DNA from: Clostridiales bacterium
Lineage (GTDB): Bacteria > Bacillota > Clostridia > Christensenellales > CAG-138
NCBI GenBank assembly: GCA_019416935.1
Contig: DXWI01000018.1
Location: 1 to 42,889, forward strand
Direction: 5' to 3'
Length of the DNA stretch: 42,889 bases
The notes beneath the pieces were generated by a model. The model ran no database searches, was not told the origin of the DNA, and saw nothing but the letters and a program-made list of their open reading frames with translations. Within the stretch, counting starts at the first letter, position 1. The number at the start of each line of letters is the position of its first letter. Shown in pieces: positions 24,239 through 31,160 of this stretch. The position numbers and the translations under genes are program-made.

Positions 24239-24267
24239 ACATGAACTCCCTCGAAGCGACATACAAT
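24239..24267 (+). promoter_or_regulatory. Candidate sigma-E promoter of the dacF-like gene
   Basis: CATACAAT (24260-24267) matches the sigma-E -10 consensus at all 8 positions. The -35 region 14 bases upstream (ACATGAA, 24239-24245) is weak. The expected start site near 24274 would leave a short leader that still contains the GAGGGGG Shine-Dalgarno site. Confidence 0.4.
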
Positions 24268-24292
24268 TGTGTCAGGACGAGGGGGTTTTTGT

Positions 24293-25438
24293 ATGAGAAA
24301 GCGAATCTCCAGAATGCTCTGCTGGTTTATTGCCCTACTGCTGCCGGTTCTGCACGCGGGCGCGGAGGCCGGATGGGAGATGCCGGCCGATGTACAGGCC
24401 GCGGTACTGCTCGAAAGCGCGGGCGGAACGGTGCTGTGCGGGGAAAACGAGAATACGGCCTGTCCGGTGGCCGGGCTTTCCAAGCTTCCGGCATTGCTGA
24501 CACTTGCGCAGGCGTTTGACGCGGGTACGATCCGGGACGACGCGGCCATGCGCGTGAGCGGACATGCGGCTTCCATTGGCGGCCCGACCGCCTTTCTGGA
24601 CAGCGGGGAAGAACTGTCCGCTCGAGAACTCATGAAGGCGGCGGTGATGATTTCCGCCGGCGATGCGATTATGACGCTCGGCGAGGGGGCATACGGGTCG
24701 GAGAGCGTGTTTGTGGAGAATATCAACGCCACGCTCAGGCTTGCCGGCGTGGAAACCGCGGTGACGGACGCGCTTGGCACGGAGCTGACGCTCTCCGCGG
24801 CGGAGCTCGGCCGGCTCGGCATTGCGGCGGCCAAAAGCCCGGCGTTTACGCGCTATTCCGGACTGTATATGGACCGGCTTGTGCATGCGGACGGACGGGA
24901 AACGGAGCTGGTGAACGCCAACCGTATGGTGCGCAGCTATGCCGGATGCATCGGGCTGTTGACCGGCTCCTCCGCAGCGGACGGCTACTGCGGCGTTTTT
25001 GCAGCCGCAAAGTCCGGTACGGAATGCGTTGCCGTGGTGATCGGCGCGCGGGATACCGCCGCCCGCTTCGCTGCTGCGGCAGGACTGCTCGATTACGGCT
25101 TTGCCACCTATCGCACCGAAACGCTTGCGACCAAGGGGCAGACGGTGGTGCCCGGCGTGCCGGTGGAGGATGGCACGCTGCATGCGGTGGATCTGGTTGT
25201 ACACGAGCCAATCGTGCTGCTGCTGATGCGCAATGTGGAACGGCCGGATGCGGTCAAGGATGTACCGGAGCGCCTGACCGCGCCGCTGTCGGAGGATGAT
25301 CCGGTCGGCGAGGTGCGATTCGTGGATGACAGCGGAGAGGTGCTTGCGCGCAGCAAGCTCTATCCCGCACAGAGTGTTCCCGCCTTTCGCCTGATGGACA
25401 TTCTGCATACCATTGCACGCGACTTCCTGGGCAAATGA
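24293..25438 (+). CDS. DacF/PBP5-like D-alanyl-D-alanine carboxypeptidase homologue, catalytic residues lost
   Basis: The 381-residue product has a signal peptide (about 1-26) and the overall fold and order of a class C low-molecular-weight penicillin-binding protein (S11 peptidase), ending in the beta-rich C-terminal domain and an amphipathic tail. It sits directly after deoB-punA, the place of dacF. Yet all three active-site motifs differ: SxxK reads G61-L-S-K64, so the nucleophilic Ser is Gly; SxN reads S121-A-G123; KTG reads L223-T-G. The context of each motif is otherwise family-like (PVAGLSKLPALL, AVMISAGDA, GLLTGSSAADGYCGVFAA). The enzyme is probably inactive, and may bind peptidoglycan or a partner. 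A candidate sigma-E promoter suggests expression in the mother cell. GAGGGGG lies 7 bases before the ATG. Confidence 0.8.
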   Translation: MRKRISRMLCWFIALLLPVLHAGAEAGWEMPADVQAAVLLESAGGTVLCGENENTACPVAGLSKLPALLTLAQAFDAGTIRDDAAMRVSGHAASIGGPTAFLDSGEELSARELMKAAVMISAGDAIMTLGEGAYGSESVFVENINATLRLAGVETAVTDALGTELTLSAAELGRLGIAAAKSPAFTRYSGLYMDRLVHADGRETELVNANRMVRSYAGCIGLLTGSSAADGYCGVFAAAKSGTECVAVVIGARDTAARFAAAAGLLDYGFATYRTETLATKGQTVVPGVPVEDGTLHAVDLVVHEPIVLLLMRNVERPDAVKDVPERLTAPLSEDDPVGEVRFVDDSGEVLARSKLYPAQSVPAFRLMDILHTIARDFLGK

Positions 25439-25467
25439 TTGCATCCGCCGAGAATTTCCCGTATAAT
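25439..25467 (+). promoter_or_regulatory. Sigma-A promoter of the M50-scpA-scpB operon
   Basis: TTGCAT (25439-25444), 17-base spacer, and TATAAT (25462-25467). The predicted start site near 25474 argues against a GTG start at 25481 and for the ATG at 25514. Confidence 0.8.
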
Positions 25468-25513
25468 AGGTTAGAAAAGCGTGTGGCTTGAGCCGCACTG
25501 GGAAAGCGAGGCA

Positions 25514-26200
25514 ATGTGCGTGATCGGTCGCATTATGGGTTGGTTTACGGATCCGGGCGAATTGCTGCGGGGTGTTGTGTTTGTTTTACCGGGCATTCTG
25601 ATCGGATTGACCGTGCATGAGTGGGCGCATGCGTTTGCGGCATACAAATGCGGCGATCCGACGGCCAAAAATTTGGGGCGCATGACGCTCAACCCGTTCG
25701 CGCACCTTGAGCCGATCGGGCTTCTGGCTTTGCTGCTGGTCGGTTTTGGCTGGGCGAAGCCCGTTCCGGTATCGTCCAGAAATTTTAAGCATTTCAAGCG
25801 CGACGATATGATCGTGTCCCTCGCCGGCATCACCATGAATTTTTTGACGGCGCTGGCGTTCATCCTGCTCACTTATCTGTTGATGGCGCTGATCCCGTCC
25901 CTGCGAGCGTCGTTCAACTATCGGTTCATCATGACCGAGATCGTAATCATCAATCTGTCGTTGATGATTTTTAATCTCATCCCGATTTATCCGCTCGATG
26001 GCTCGCATGTTTTGGAAAACCTTTTGATGCCGCACGCACCGAAATTCTGCCTGTTCCTGCGCAATTACGGCCGATATATCATGCTTGCCTGCCTGGTATT
26101 CGGGCTGTTTTCCTACATCCTCTCGCCGTTGGTCAATTGGTTCTATGGTTGGATGGACGCGCTGGGACAGCGGCTGTTTCTGCTGATCGCCGGCATTTGA
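25514..26200 (+). CDS. Site-2 protease family (M50) membrane metalloprotease
   Basis: The 228-residue protein is an intramembrane zinc protease of the M50/SpoIVFB-like group. The zinc site HEWAH sits in the second helix (LTVHEWAHAFAAYKCGDPTAKNLGR), and the third ligand lies in the NLIPIYPLDGSHVL motif (NPDG type). Several hydrophobic helices span the protein. It matches the short single-domain members found upstream of scpA in many Firmicutes; the substrate is unknown. The start is not certain: ATG 25514 (MCVIGRIMG) or GTG 25520 with GAGG 8 bases upstream are both plausible; GTG 25481 lies too near the transcription start. Confidence 0.9.
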   Translation: MCVIGRIMGWFTDPGELLRGVVFVLPGILIGLTVHEWAHAFAAYKCGDPTAKNLGRMTLNPFAHLEPIGLLALLLVGFGWAKPVPVSSRNFKHFKRDDMIVSLAGITMNFLTALAFILLTYLLMALIPSLRASFNYRFIMTEIVIINLSLMIFNLIPIYPLDGSHVLENLLMPHAPKFCLFLRNYGRYIMLACLVFGLFSYILSPLVNWFYGWMDALGQRLFLLIAGI

Positions 26201-26207
26201 AACCGCC

Positions 26208-26990
26208 ATGGCCTATCGTGTGCATCTGGAACAATTCGACGGGCCGCTCGATCTGCTGCTGCACCTGATCGAACAATCGGAGCTGGATATCAAGGATATC
26301 TTCATCTCCGAGATCACGCAGCAGTATTTGGTGTACATGGAGGAGGTCGATTCGCTCGATATGGATACGGCGAGCGAATTTTTGACCATGGCGGCGACGC
26401 TTCTCTACATCAAATCGCGCCAGCTGCTGCCGCGCCCGCCGCGGGAGTCGGATGAAGAGGCGGAGCAGGAGGATCCGGAGCAGACGCTGATCCGGCAATT
26501 GCGCGAATATAAGGCGTTCAAGGAGGCCAGCGGCGATCTGGACGCGTTGTTCCGTGCCGCCAGAGACAGCTTTACCCGCCTGCCTGAGGACATCCCGCTG
26601 CCGCCGCCCCGCGTAGAACTCGAAGGCGCAACCCGGCAGGGCCTGTACGATGCGTTCTTGGCCTTGCTCAACCGACGGCAGGAAACGCCGCAACTGCACG
26701 CGCTGCATGATGTACATCCGGATCGCTATACCGTGCGCGGATGCCTCCAAAAAATTCGTTTGACGCTCCGCGAGGCAAAGGCGCCCGTCCGCTTTGAGAC
26801 GCTGTTTGCACCGGACGCGGACAAGTTGGAGGTCATCGTGACGTTTATGGCGCTCCTTGATATGATTGCGCATGGCGAGGTTCAGCTTCGCCAGAGCGCC
26901 CCATTTGCACCGATCACACTGCGGGCGGGCGTGCTGCTCGACGAGGACGATGATGCGAGATTCGCCTATATGGACGAGGTGAAGGAATGA
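26208..26990 (+). CDS. scpA: Segregation and condensation protein A
   Basis: ScpA is the kleisin of the Smc-ScpAB condensin that organises and segregates chromosomes. The 260-residue protein starts with the typical YRVHLEQFDGPLDLLLHLIEQSELDIKDI (N-terminal Smc-neck-binding domain), continues with YLVYMEEVDSLDMDTASEFLTMAATLLYIKSRQLLP, and ends in the winged-helix domain with VTFMALLDMIAHGEVQLRQ (about 222-240). It overlaps scpB by 4 bases. Confidence 0.96.
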   Translation: MAYRVHLEQFDGPLDLLLHLIEQSELDIKDIFISEITQQYLVYMEEVDSLDMDTASEFLTMAATLLYIKSRQLLPRPPRESDEEAEQEDPEQTLIRQLREYKAFKEASGDLDALFRAARDSFTRLPEDIPLPPPRVELEGATRQGLYDAFLALLNRRQETPQLHALHDVHPDRYTVRGCLQKIRLTLREAKAPVRFETLFAPDADKLEVIVTFMALLDMIAHGEVQLRQSAPFAPITLRAGVLLDEDDDARFAYMDEVKE

Positions 26991-27586
26991 CGGAAAAGAA
27001 ATGGCTGTACGATCGGGTGGAATGCATGCTGTTTGTCGCGGGCGATCCGGTGCCGGTGACGGAGCTTGCGCGCGTGCTGGAACTGCCGGAAAAGGAGACG
27101 CGCACGCTTCTCGTGGAGATGGAGCGGGACTATCGCGAGGCGGGGCGCGGGCTTTGGCCGCTCGTTACGGAGGAGACAGCACAGCTCGTCAGCAATCCGG
27201 ATTATGTGCAGGATGTTGAAGAATTGCTGCAACCGGAGCGGACGAAGAGCGTATCCCAGTCCATGCTGGAGACGCTTGCGATCGTGGCTTACCGCCAGCC
27301 GGTGACCCGCGCGGATATCGAGGCGGTGCGCGGCGTGCGGTGTGAGTACGCGGTGACGCAGCTGCAAAAGCTGGGACTGATCGTGCAGGTCGGTCGCCGC
27401 GATACGGTCGGGAAGCCGGCGCTGTTCGGTACGACCGATCAATTTCTGCGCCAGTTTGGACTGCATTCCCTTGAGGAGCTGCCGGAGTTTTTACGGTTTT
27501 CGGAGACGGGACGGGCTATGGACGAGTCGGCTGGAGCGGACGAAGCGGCGGGCGGCTCAGAGCCGCGTCAAACGGAAAACGACTGA
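26987..27586 (+). CDS. scpB: Segregation and condensation protein B
   Basis: ScpB dimerises and bridges ScpA in the condensin complex. The 199-residue protein has two winged-helix domains: the first with VECMLFVAGDPVPVTELARVLE (about 10-31), and the second with ETLAIVAYRQPVTRADIEAVRGV (about 90-113), followed by GRRDTVGKPALFGTTDQFLRQFGLHSLEELPE. The C-terminal 25 residues are variable and charged. The gene ends 19 bases inside the convergent phosphodiesterase gene. Confidence 0.95.
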   Translation: MTEKKWLYDRVECMLFVAGDPVPVTELARVLELPEKETRTLLVEMERDYREAGRGLWPLVTEETAQLVSNPDYVQDVEELLQPERTKSVSQSMLETLAIVAYRQPVTRADIEAVRGVRCEYAVTQLQKLGLIVQVGRRDTVGKPALFGTTDQFLRQFGLHSLEELPEFLRFSETGRAMDESAGADEAAGGSEPRQTEND

Positions 27587-28032
27587 ACGCGGAGACTGCC
27601 GCACGCGATTTCCAGCAATGCGCAGCCGGGACGCGAGCTGCCGCGCGGCCGGGACAGGCTGCCTGGATTGACGAGCAGCGTTTTCCCGTGCGCTTCCTGC
27701 AACGGAATATGGGTATGACCAAAGAGCGCTGCCATGCAGCGCTCTTCTTCTGCTCGGAGAGAAAGGCGATAGAGATCGGGATAGCGATGCCCGTGTACGC
27801 AGAGCAGGCGAACACCGTCCAGCTCCAGCACGCGCTCCTCCGGGAAGCCGCAGCAGCCATCGCAGTTGCCGCGCACCGCATAGCAGGGTGCGCCGAGCGC
27901 TTGACCGATGATCTCCGCATCCCGCGCGAGATCGCCCAGATGGATGACGGCGTCCACTCGGCCCAGCAGGCGCTGCGCCATCGGCAGACGCATGAGCTGC
28001 CCGTGCGTATCGGAGAACACGGCAACCCTCAT
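27568..28032 (-). CDS. YfcE/MJ0936-family metallophosphodiesterase
   Basis: The 154-residue calcineurin-like phosphoesterase carries the full metal-binding set in order: SDTHG (Asp8, His10), HLGD, the GNCDG loop, VHGH and GHTH. Such proteins hydrolyse phosphodiesters in vitro; the natural substrate is not known. It starts with ATG at 28032, overlapping the rdgB end by 4 bases, and is the last gene of the yerC-rqcH-rdgB operon. Its stop lies inside the 3' end of scpB, so the two genes converge with a 19-base overlap. Confidence 0.9.
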   Translation of the reverse strand: MRVAVFSDTHGQLMRLPMAQRLLGRVDAVIHLGDLARDAEIIGQALGAPCYAVRGNCDGCCGFPEERVLELDGVRLLCVHGHRYPDLYRLSLRAEEERCMAALFGHTHIPLQEAHGKTLLVNPGSLSRPRGSSRPGCALLEIACGSLRVQSFSV

Positions 28033-28628
28033 GCACGCGACCCGTCGAGCAGCGCTTTCAGTGCCTCCAGCGAACGCTTGCGGTGGCTGACCGCATTCTT
28101 TTCCTCCGCGGAGAGCTCGGCAAAGGACTTTTGCGCCGGTTCATAGAAGAAATACGGGTCATAGCCAAAGCCGTTTTGACCGCGCGGTTCGTAGAGCAGC
28201 GTACCTTCACAGCTTCCGGTTGCGGTGAGCGTGGGCCGGTTCCGGCGCGCAAGCGCCACGGCGGAAACGAAGCGGCATGCACGCTGGCCTTCCGGCACGC
28301 CGGCCATGTCCGCCATGAGTTTTGCGTTGTTGGCTGCGTCGTCGTGCCCTTCTCCCGCATAGCGCGCGCTGTAGACGCCGGGGGCGCCGTTGAGCGCATC
28401 GACCATGAGCCCGCTGTCATCCGCCAGCGCCGCGTCAAAACCGGCTGCGGCGGAGAGCACCTCTTCCGCTTTCTTGATCGCGTTCTCCGTGAACGTTGCG
28501 CCGTCCTCGACAACGTCGATGTCGATGCCCGCTTCCCGAAGCGTGCAGATATCGGTAAAATAGTCCTTCAGAATTTGGCGAATTTCTACGACCTTGTGCG
28601 CATTGTTGGATGCGATGATCAGCTTCAT
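28029..28628 (-). CDS. rdgB: XTP/dITP diphosphatase (RdgB/HAM1)
   Basis: RdgB removes non-canonical purine triphosphates (XTP, dITP) from the nucleotide pool. The 199-residue protein has SNNAHKVVEIRQIL at the N-terminus, TFTENAIKKAEEV, LADDSGLMVDALNGAPGVYSARYAGE (about 69-94, the substrate loop with catalytic Asp), and NGFGYDPYFF. It overlaps rqcH by 4 bases and the phosphodiesterase by 4 bases, so it is translationally coupled with both. Confidence 0.96.
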   Translation of the reverse strand: MKLIIASNNAHKVVEIRQILKDYFTDICTLREAGIDIDVVEDGATFTENAIKKAEEVLSAAAGFDAALADDSGLMVDALNGAPGVYSARYAGEGHDDAANNAKLMADMAGVPEGQRACRFVSAVALARRNRPTLTATGSCEGTLLYEPRGQNGFGYDPYFFYEPAQKSFAELSAEEKNAVSHRKRSLEALKALLDGSRA

Positions 28629-30319
28629 TTGGTTTCCTCCCGTTTCAGACCCTTGATGTACGATTCGTCGGGCGTGATATACAGCGTTTTATTCGTGCTG
28701 TAGATGACCATGCCCGCCCGCGCGCCGGACGGTTTTTTGACAAATTTTCGCGGCGTATAGTCCACCGGCACCGAGGCCGACTGCCGCGCCTTGCTGTAAT
28801 AGACCGCTAGCTGCGCCGCTGCATAGAGCGTCGCGACGCCCGGCTCACCCTTCTGATCGATGATGACGTGCGAACCGGGGATGTTTTTGACGTGCAGCCA
28901 CATCTGCTCGCCGTCCGCGCGGAGCGTGAGCGCGTCGTTTTGCCGGTTGTTCTTGCCCACATAGATCAAAACGCCGTCGGGCGAGACAAACCGCATCGGT
29001 TTGGACGTGCCGCCCTGCTGGCGCACGCCCTTGCGCTCCGGCTTGAGGTAGCCCTCACGCACCAGTTCATCCTGAATTTCATGGAGCTCGGGCAGCGTAT
29101 CGCACTTGCCGATGTTATCGAGCTGCCCCTCCAGATAAGCGATTTCCGCCGTCACCTGTTCGAGCTGCTGTTCGGCGTAGGCGCGCGCGGCGCGGCTCTT
29201 GCGGTATTGCTTGAAATAGCGCTGCGCATTGTCGCTGCCGTTCAGCAGCGGATCGAGCGGCACGGCGCAGGCCTCCGGCGGATCGGCATAGTAGTTTTCC
29301 GCCTTGAGCAACGTTTGTCCCCGTTGAATCCGATAGAGGTTGGCCGTAATCAGCTCTCCGAACAGACGGTATTGCTCCTGCGTTTCTTCGCCCATAAGCG
29401 CCTCCCGATAGGCCGTCAGCTTGTGCTCTGCCCGGCCAAGGTGCGTTTCGAGCACCCGGCGCAGCTTGGCGCTGTGCCGCGCGATGCGCACGATCGCGTC
29501 CCGTTTTTCATAAAAACGGTCGTATGCGGCGGACATGGTTTCATAGCAAAGCAGCGCGCCGCCGCCGGCAGCGGGCGCAAACGGGAAGACGCTCACCGGT
29601 TCGCCGAACGCATTCTCCACGATGGTGGGGGAGAAGCAACCGGCTGAAAACCGCTGAATCCGCTCATAGAGCTGCTGGCAGGACAGCCCTTCCCCGAGCA
29701 GCGCCTGCAGCGTGGAACGCGACAGGCCGAAGAACCGGTCGGACAGCGCTTTGACCGGATTGGGCGCTTCAAGCGCGTCCTGCAGCGCCGCAGCCGGAGC
29801 GGTGAGCGGATTGATCTTATCCTGCACCGGCGCTTCATGAAAGCTGCACCCGGGCAGCAGCGTGCGCACGGAGGACATCTGCGGCCCGACATGCTTGATG
29901 CAGTCGCCGACCGTGCCGTCCGGCAGCACAAAGATAATATTCGAGTGCTTTCCCATCAGCTCCGTCACGAGCTGCACTTCGATCGGATCGCCGAGCTCAT
30001 TGTGGGTTTCGACCGCGATGGTGAGCACGCGGTCGAGCTCGCGCTGATGGATCGAAACAATGCGCCCGCCGACCAGGCGGCGCCGCAGCAGCATGCAGAA
30101 CATCGGCGGTTCGGGCGGATTCACAAAGCTCTGCTCGGTCAGCTGTACCCGCCCATTTTCGGCGTGCGCGGAGAGCAGCAGGCGGTGGTTCTGCCCGCCC
30201 TGCCAAACGGTCAGGAGCAGCGCATCCCGGTCGGGCTGCTGCACCTTATCGATTTTTCCGCCTATCAGCGGCTGCAGTTCGCAGCAGACCGCGTACAGCG
30301 CGAGTCCATCCATCGACAT
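28625..30319 (-). CDS. rqcH: Ribosome-associated quality control protein RqcH (NFACT family)
   Basis: RqcH binds stalled 50S-peptidyl-tRNA complexes and recruits tRNA-Ala to add alanine tails, marking nascent chains for degradation. The 564-residue protein has the NFACT-N domain (about 1-270), with the conserved LDR pair Asp96-Arg97 (equal to the D97-R98 needed for alanine tailing in B. subtilis), a middle coiled-coil domain, and the NFACT-R domain with VSPDGVLIYVGKNNRQNDALT and WLHVKNIPGSHVII near residues 449-495. It was formerly called fibronectin-binding protein A. ATG 30319 follows yerC after 4 bases, GGAGG lying 12 bases upstream; an internal ATG at 30313 is an alternative. Confidence 0.94.
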   Translation of the reverse strand: MSMDGLALYAVCCELQPLIGGKIDKVQQPDRDALLLTVWQGGQNHRLLLSAHAENGRVQLTEQSFVNPPEPPMFCMLLRRRLVGGRIVSIHQRELDRVLTIAVETHNELGDPIEVQLVTELMGKHSNIIFVLPDGTVGDCIKHVGPQMSSVRTLLPGCSFHEAPVQDKINPLTAPAAALQDALEAPNPVKALSDRFFGLSRSTLQALLGEGLSCQQLYERIQRFSAGCFSPTIVENAFGEPVSVFPFAPAAGGGALLCYETMSAAYDRFYEKRDAIVRIARHSAKLRRVLETHLGRAEHKLTAYREALMGEETQEQYRLFGELITANLYRIQRGQTLLKAENYYADPPEACAVPLDPLLNGSDNAQRYFKQYRKSRAARAYAEQQLEQVTAEIAYLEGQLDNIGKCDTLPELHEIQDELVREGYLKPERKGVRQQGGTSKPMRFVSPDGVLIYVGKNNRQNDALTLRADGEQMWLHVKNIPGSHVIIDQKGEPGVATLYAAAQLAVYYSKARQSASVPVDYTPRKFVKKPSGARAGMVIYSTNKTLYITPDESYIKGLKREETK

Positions 30320-30323
30320 AGAA

Positions 30324-30632
30324 TCAGGAATCCTCCGATGCTTTGATCCGATCGAGCATCAGCCGGTAACCGCCGGCGCCATAGGAGAGCGAGCGATTCA
30401 CGCGGCTGATCGTTGCGGTGGAAGCGCCGAGCTGCTGCGAAATCTCCTGATAGGTGACGCCCTGATCGAGCATCCTTGCAACGTCGAATCGCTGCGCCAT
30501 GGACTTCAACTCCGGTATTGTACACACGTCCTCGAAAAAGCGGTAGCATTCCGCACGGGTTTTCAGTGAAAGAATGGCGTCGAACAGCGCGTCCAGATCT
30601 CTGGATTGCAGGCGGGAATGATATTCTTCCAT
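30324..30632 (-). CDS. YerC/TrpR-family DNA-binding protein
   Basis: The 102-residue helical protein matches the YerC family: LDALFDAILSLKTRAECYRFFEDVCTIPELKSMAQRFDVARML, then a helix-turn-helix (YQEISQQLGASTATISRVNRSL, about 64-85). It resembles TrpR and probably binds DNA; the ligand is unknown. The ATG at 30632 gives the family length, with AAAGGA 13 bases upstream; a GTG at 30677 would add a tail and lies only a few bases from the predicted transcription start. It is the first gene of the operon with rqcH, rdgB and the phosphodiesterase, so it may regulate them. Confidence 0.88.
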   Translation of the reverse strand: MEEYHSRLQSRDLDALFDAILSLKTRAECYRFFEDVCTIPELKSMAQRFDVARMLDQGVTYQEISQQLGASTATISRVNRSLSYGAGGYRLMLDRIKASEDS

Positions 30633-30692
30633 GTTTGCTCGAAATTCCTTTCTCAAAAGCGGGCGATCCGTTCGCACCCTTTTGCACTTTCT

Positions 30693-30721
30693 ATTGTAAT
30701 CGCTTTAATGTGCGAAAGCAA
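30693..30721 (-). promoter_or_regulatory. Sigma-A promoter of yerC-rqcH-rdgB
   Basis: On the minus strand: TTGCTT (30721-30716), 17-base spacer, TACAAT (30698-30693). It lies just downstream of the rpsT terminator and about 60 bases before the yerC ATG. Confidence 0.7.
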
Positions 30722-30741
30722 GAAAGAAATCATCCAAGAAC

Positions 30742-30776
30742 ACAAAAAACAGCGGAAGAAAAAATCTCCCGCTGTT
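30742..30776 (-). terminator. Intrinsic terminator of rpsT
   Basis: On the minus strand an 8-bp stem (AACAGCGG and CCGCTGTT, around a 13-base loop with six T) is followed by a run of six T. It lies 33 bases after the rpsT stop and shields the yerC promoter. Confidence 0.85.
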
Positions 30777-30808
30777 TATGCGTCATATTCCGAATAACCG
30801 GATAGGGG

Positions 30809-31072
30809 TCAGATTGCCTGCGCGCGCTTGACGGCCAACTGCGCCTTTTTGTGGCTGGCGGCATTCTTGTGAATTACGCCCTTGGCAGCGGCTTTATCAA
30901 CCGAGCTGACTGCGTTCACATACGCTTTTTCCGCAGCATCCTGATCACCGGACTGCAGCGCTTCATCATAGCGACGGATGGAGGTCTTGAGAGCGGACTT
31001 GACCATGCGGTTGCGCAAGTTCTGCTTCTCGGTAACCTTGACCCGTTTCAAAGCGGACTTGATGTTTGCCAA
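30809..31072 (-). CDS. rpsT: Ribosomal protein S20
   Basis: S20 is a primary 16S rRNA binder of the small subunit. The 87-residue basic protein reads MANIKSALKRVKVTEKQNLR at its N-terminus, the standard start, with RMVKSALKTSIRRYDEAL and KGVIHKNAASHKKAQLAVK further on. The codon for the initiator is TTG (31072-31070), with AGGGGGT 6 bases upstream; an in-frame GTG lies just before it. A UUG start is also found in E. coli rpsT, where it matters for autoregulation. Its own sigma-A promoter and terminator make it a monocistronic unit. Confidence 0.96.
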   Translation of the reverse strand: MANIKSALKRVKVTEKQNLRNRMVKSALKTSIRRYDEALQSGDQDAAEKAYVNAVSSVDKAAAKGVIHKNAASHKKAQLAVKRAQAI

Positions 31073-31116
31073 AACATTCACCCCCTGTATACAATAATTC
31101 AAACTCAAACAGACGT

Positions 31117-31145
31117 ATTTTAACACAGGCGCCAACCGAATGCAA
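31117..31145 (-). promoter_or_regulatory. Sigma-A promoter of rpsT
   Basis: On the minus strand: TTGCAT (31145-31140), 17-base spacer, TAAAAT (31122-31117), with the start site expected about 37 bases before the TTG codon. There is no terminator between copA and this promoter, so copA transcripts probably run into rpsT. Confidence 0.75.
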
Positions 31146-31160
31146 GCGTTTTTTACGCGT

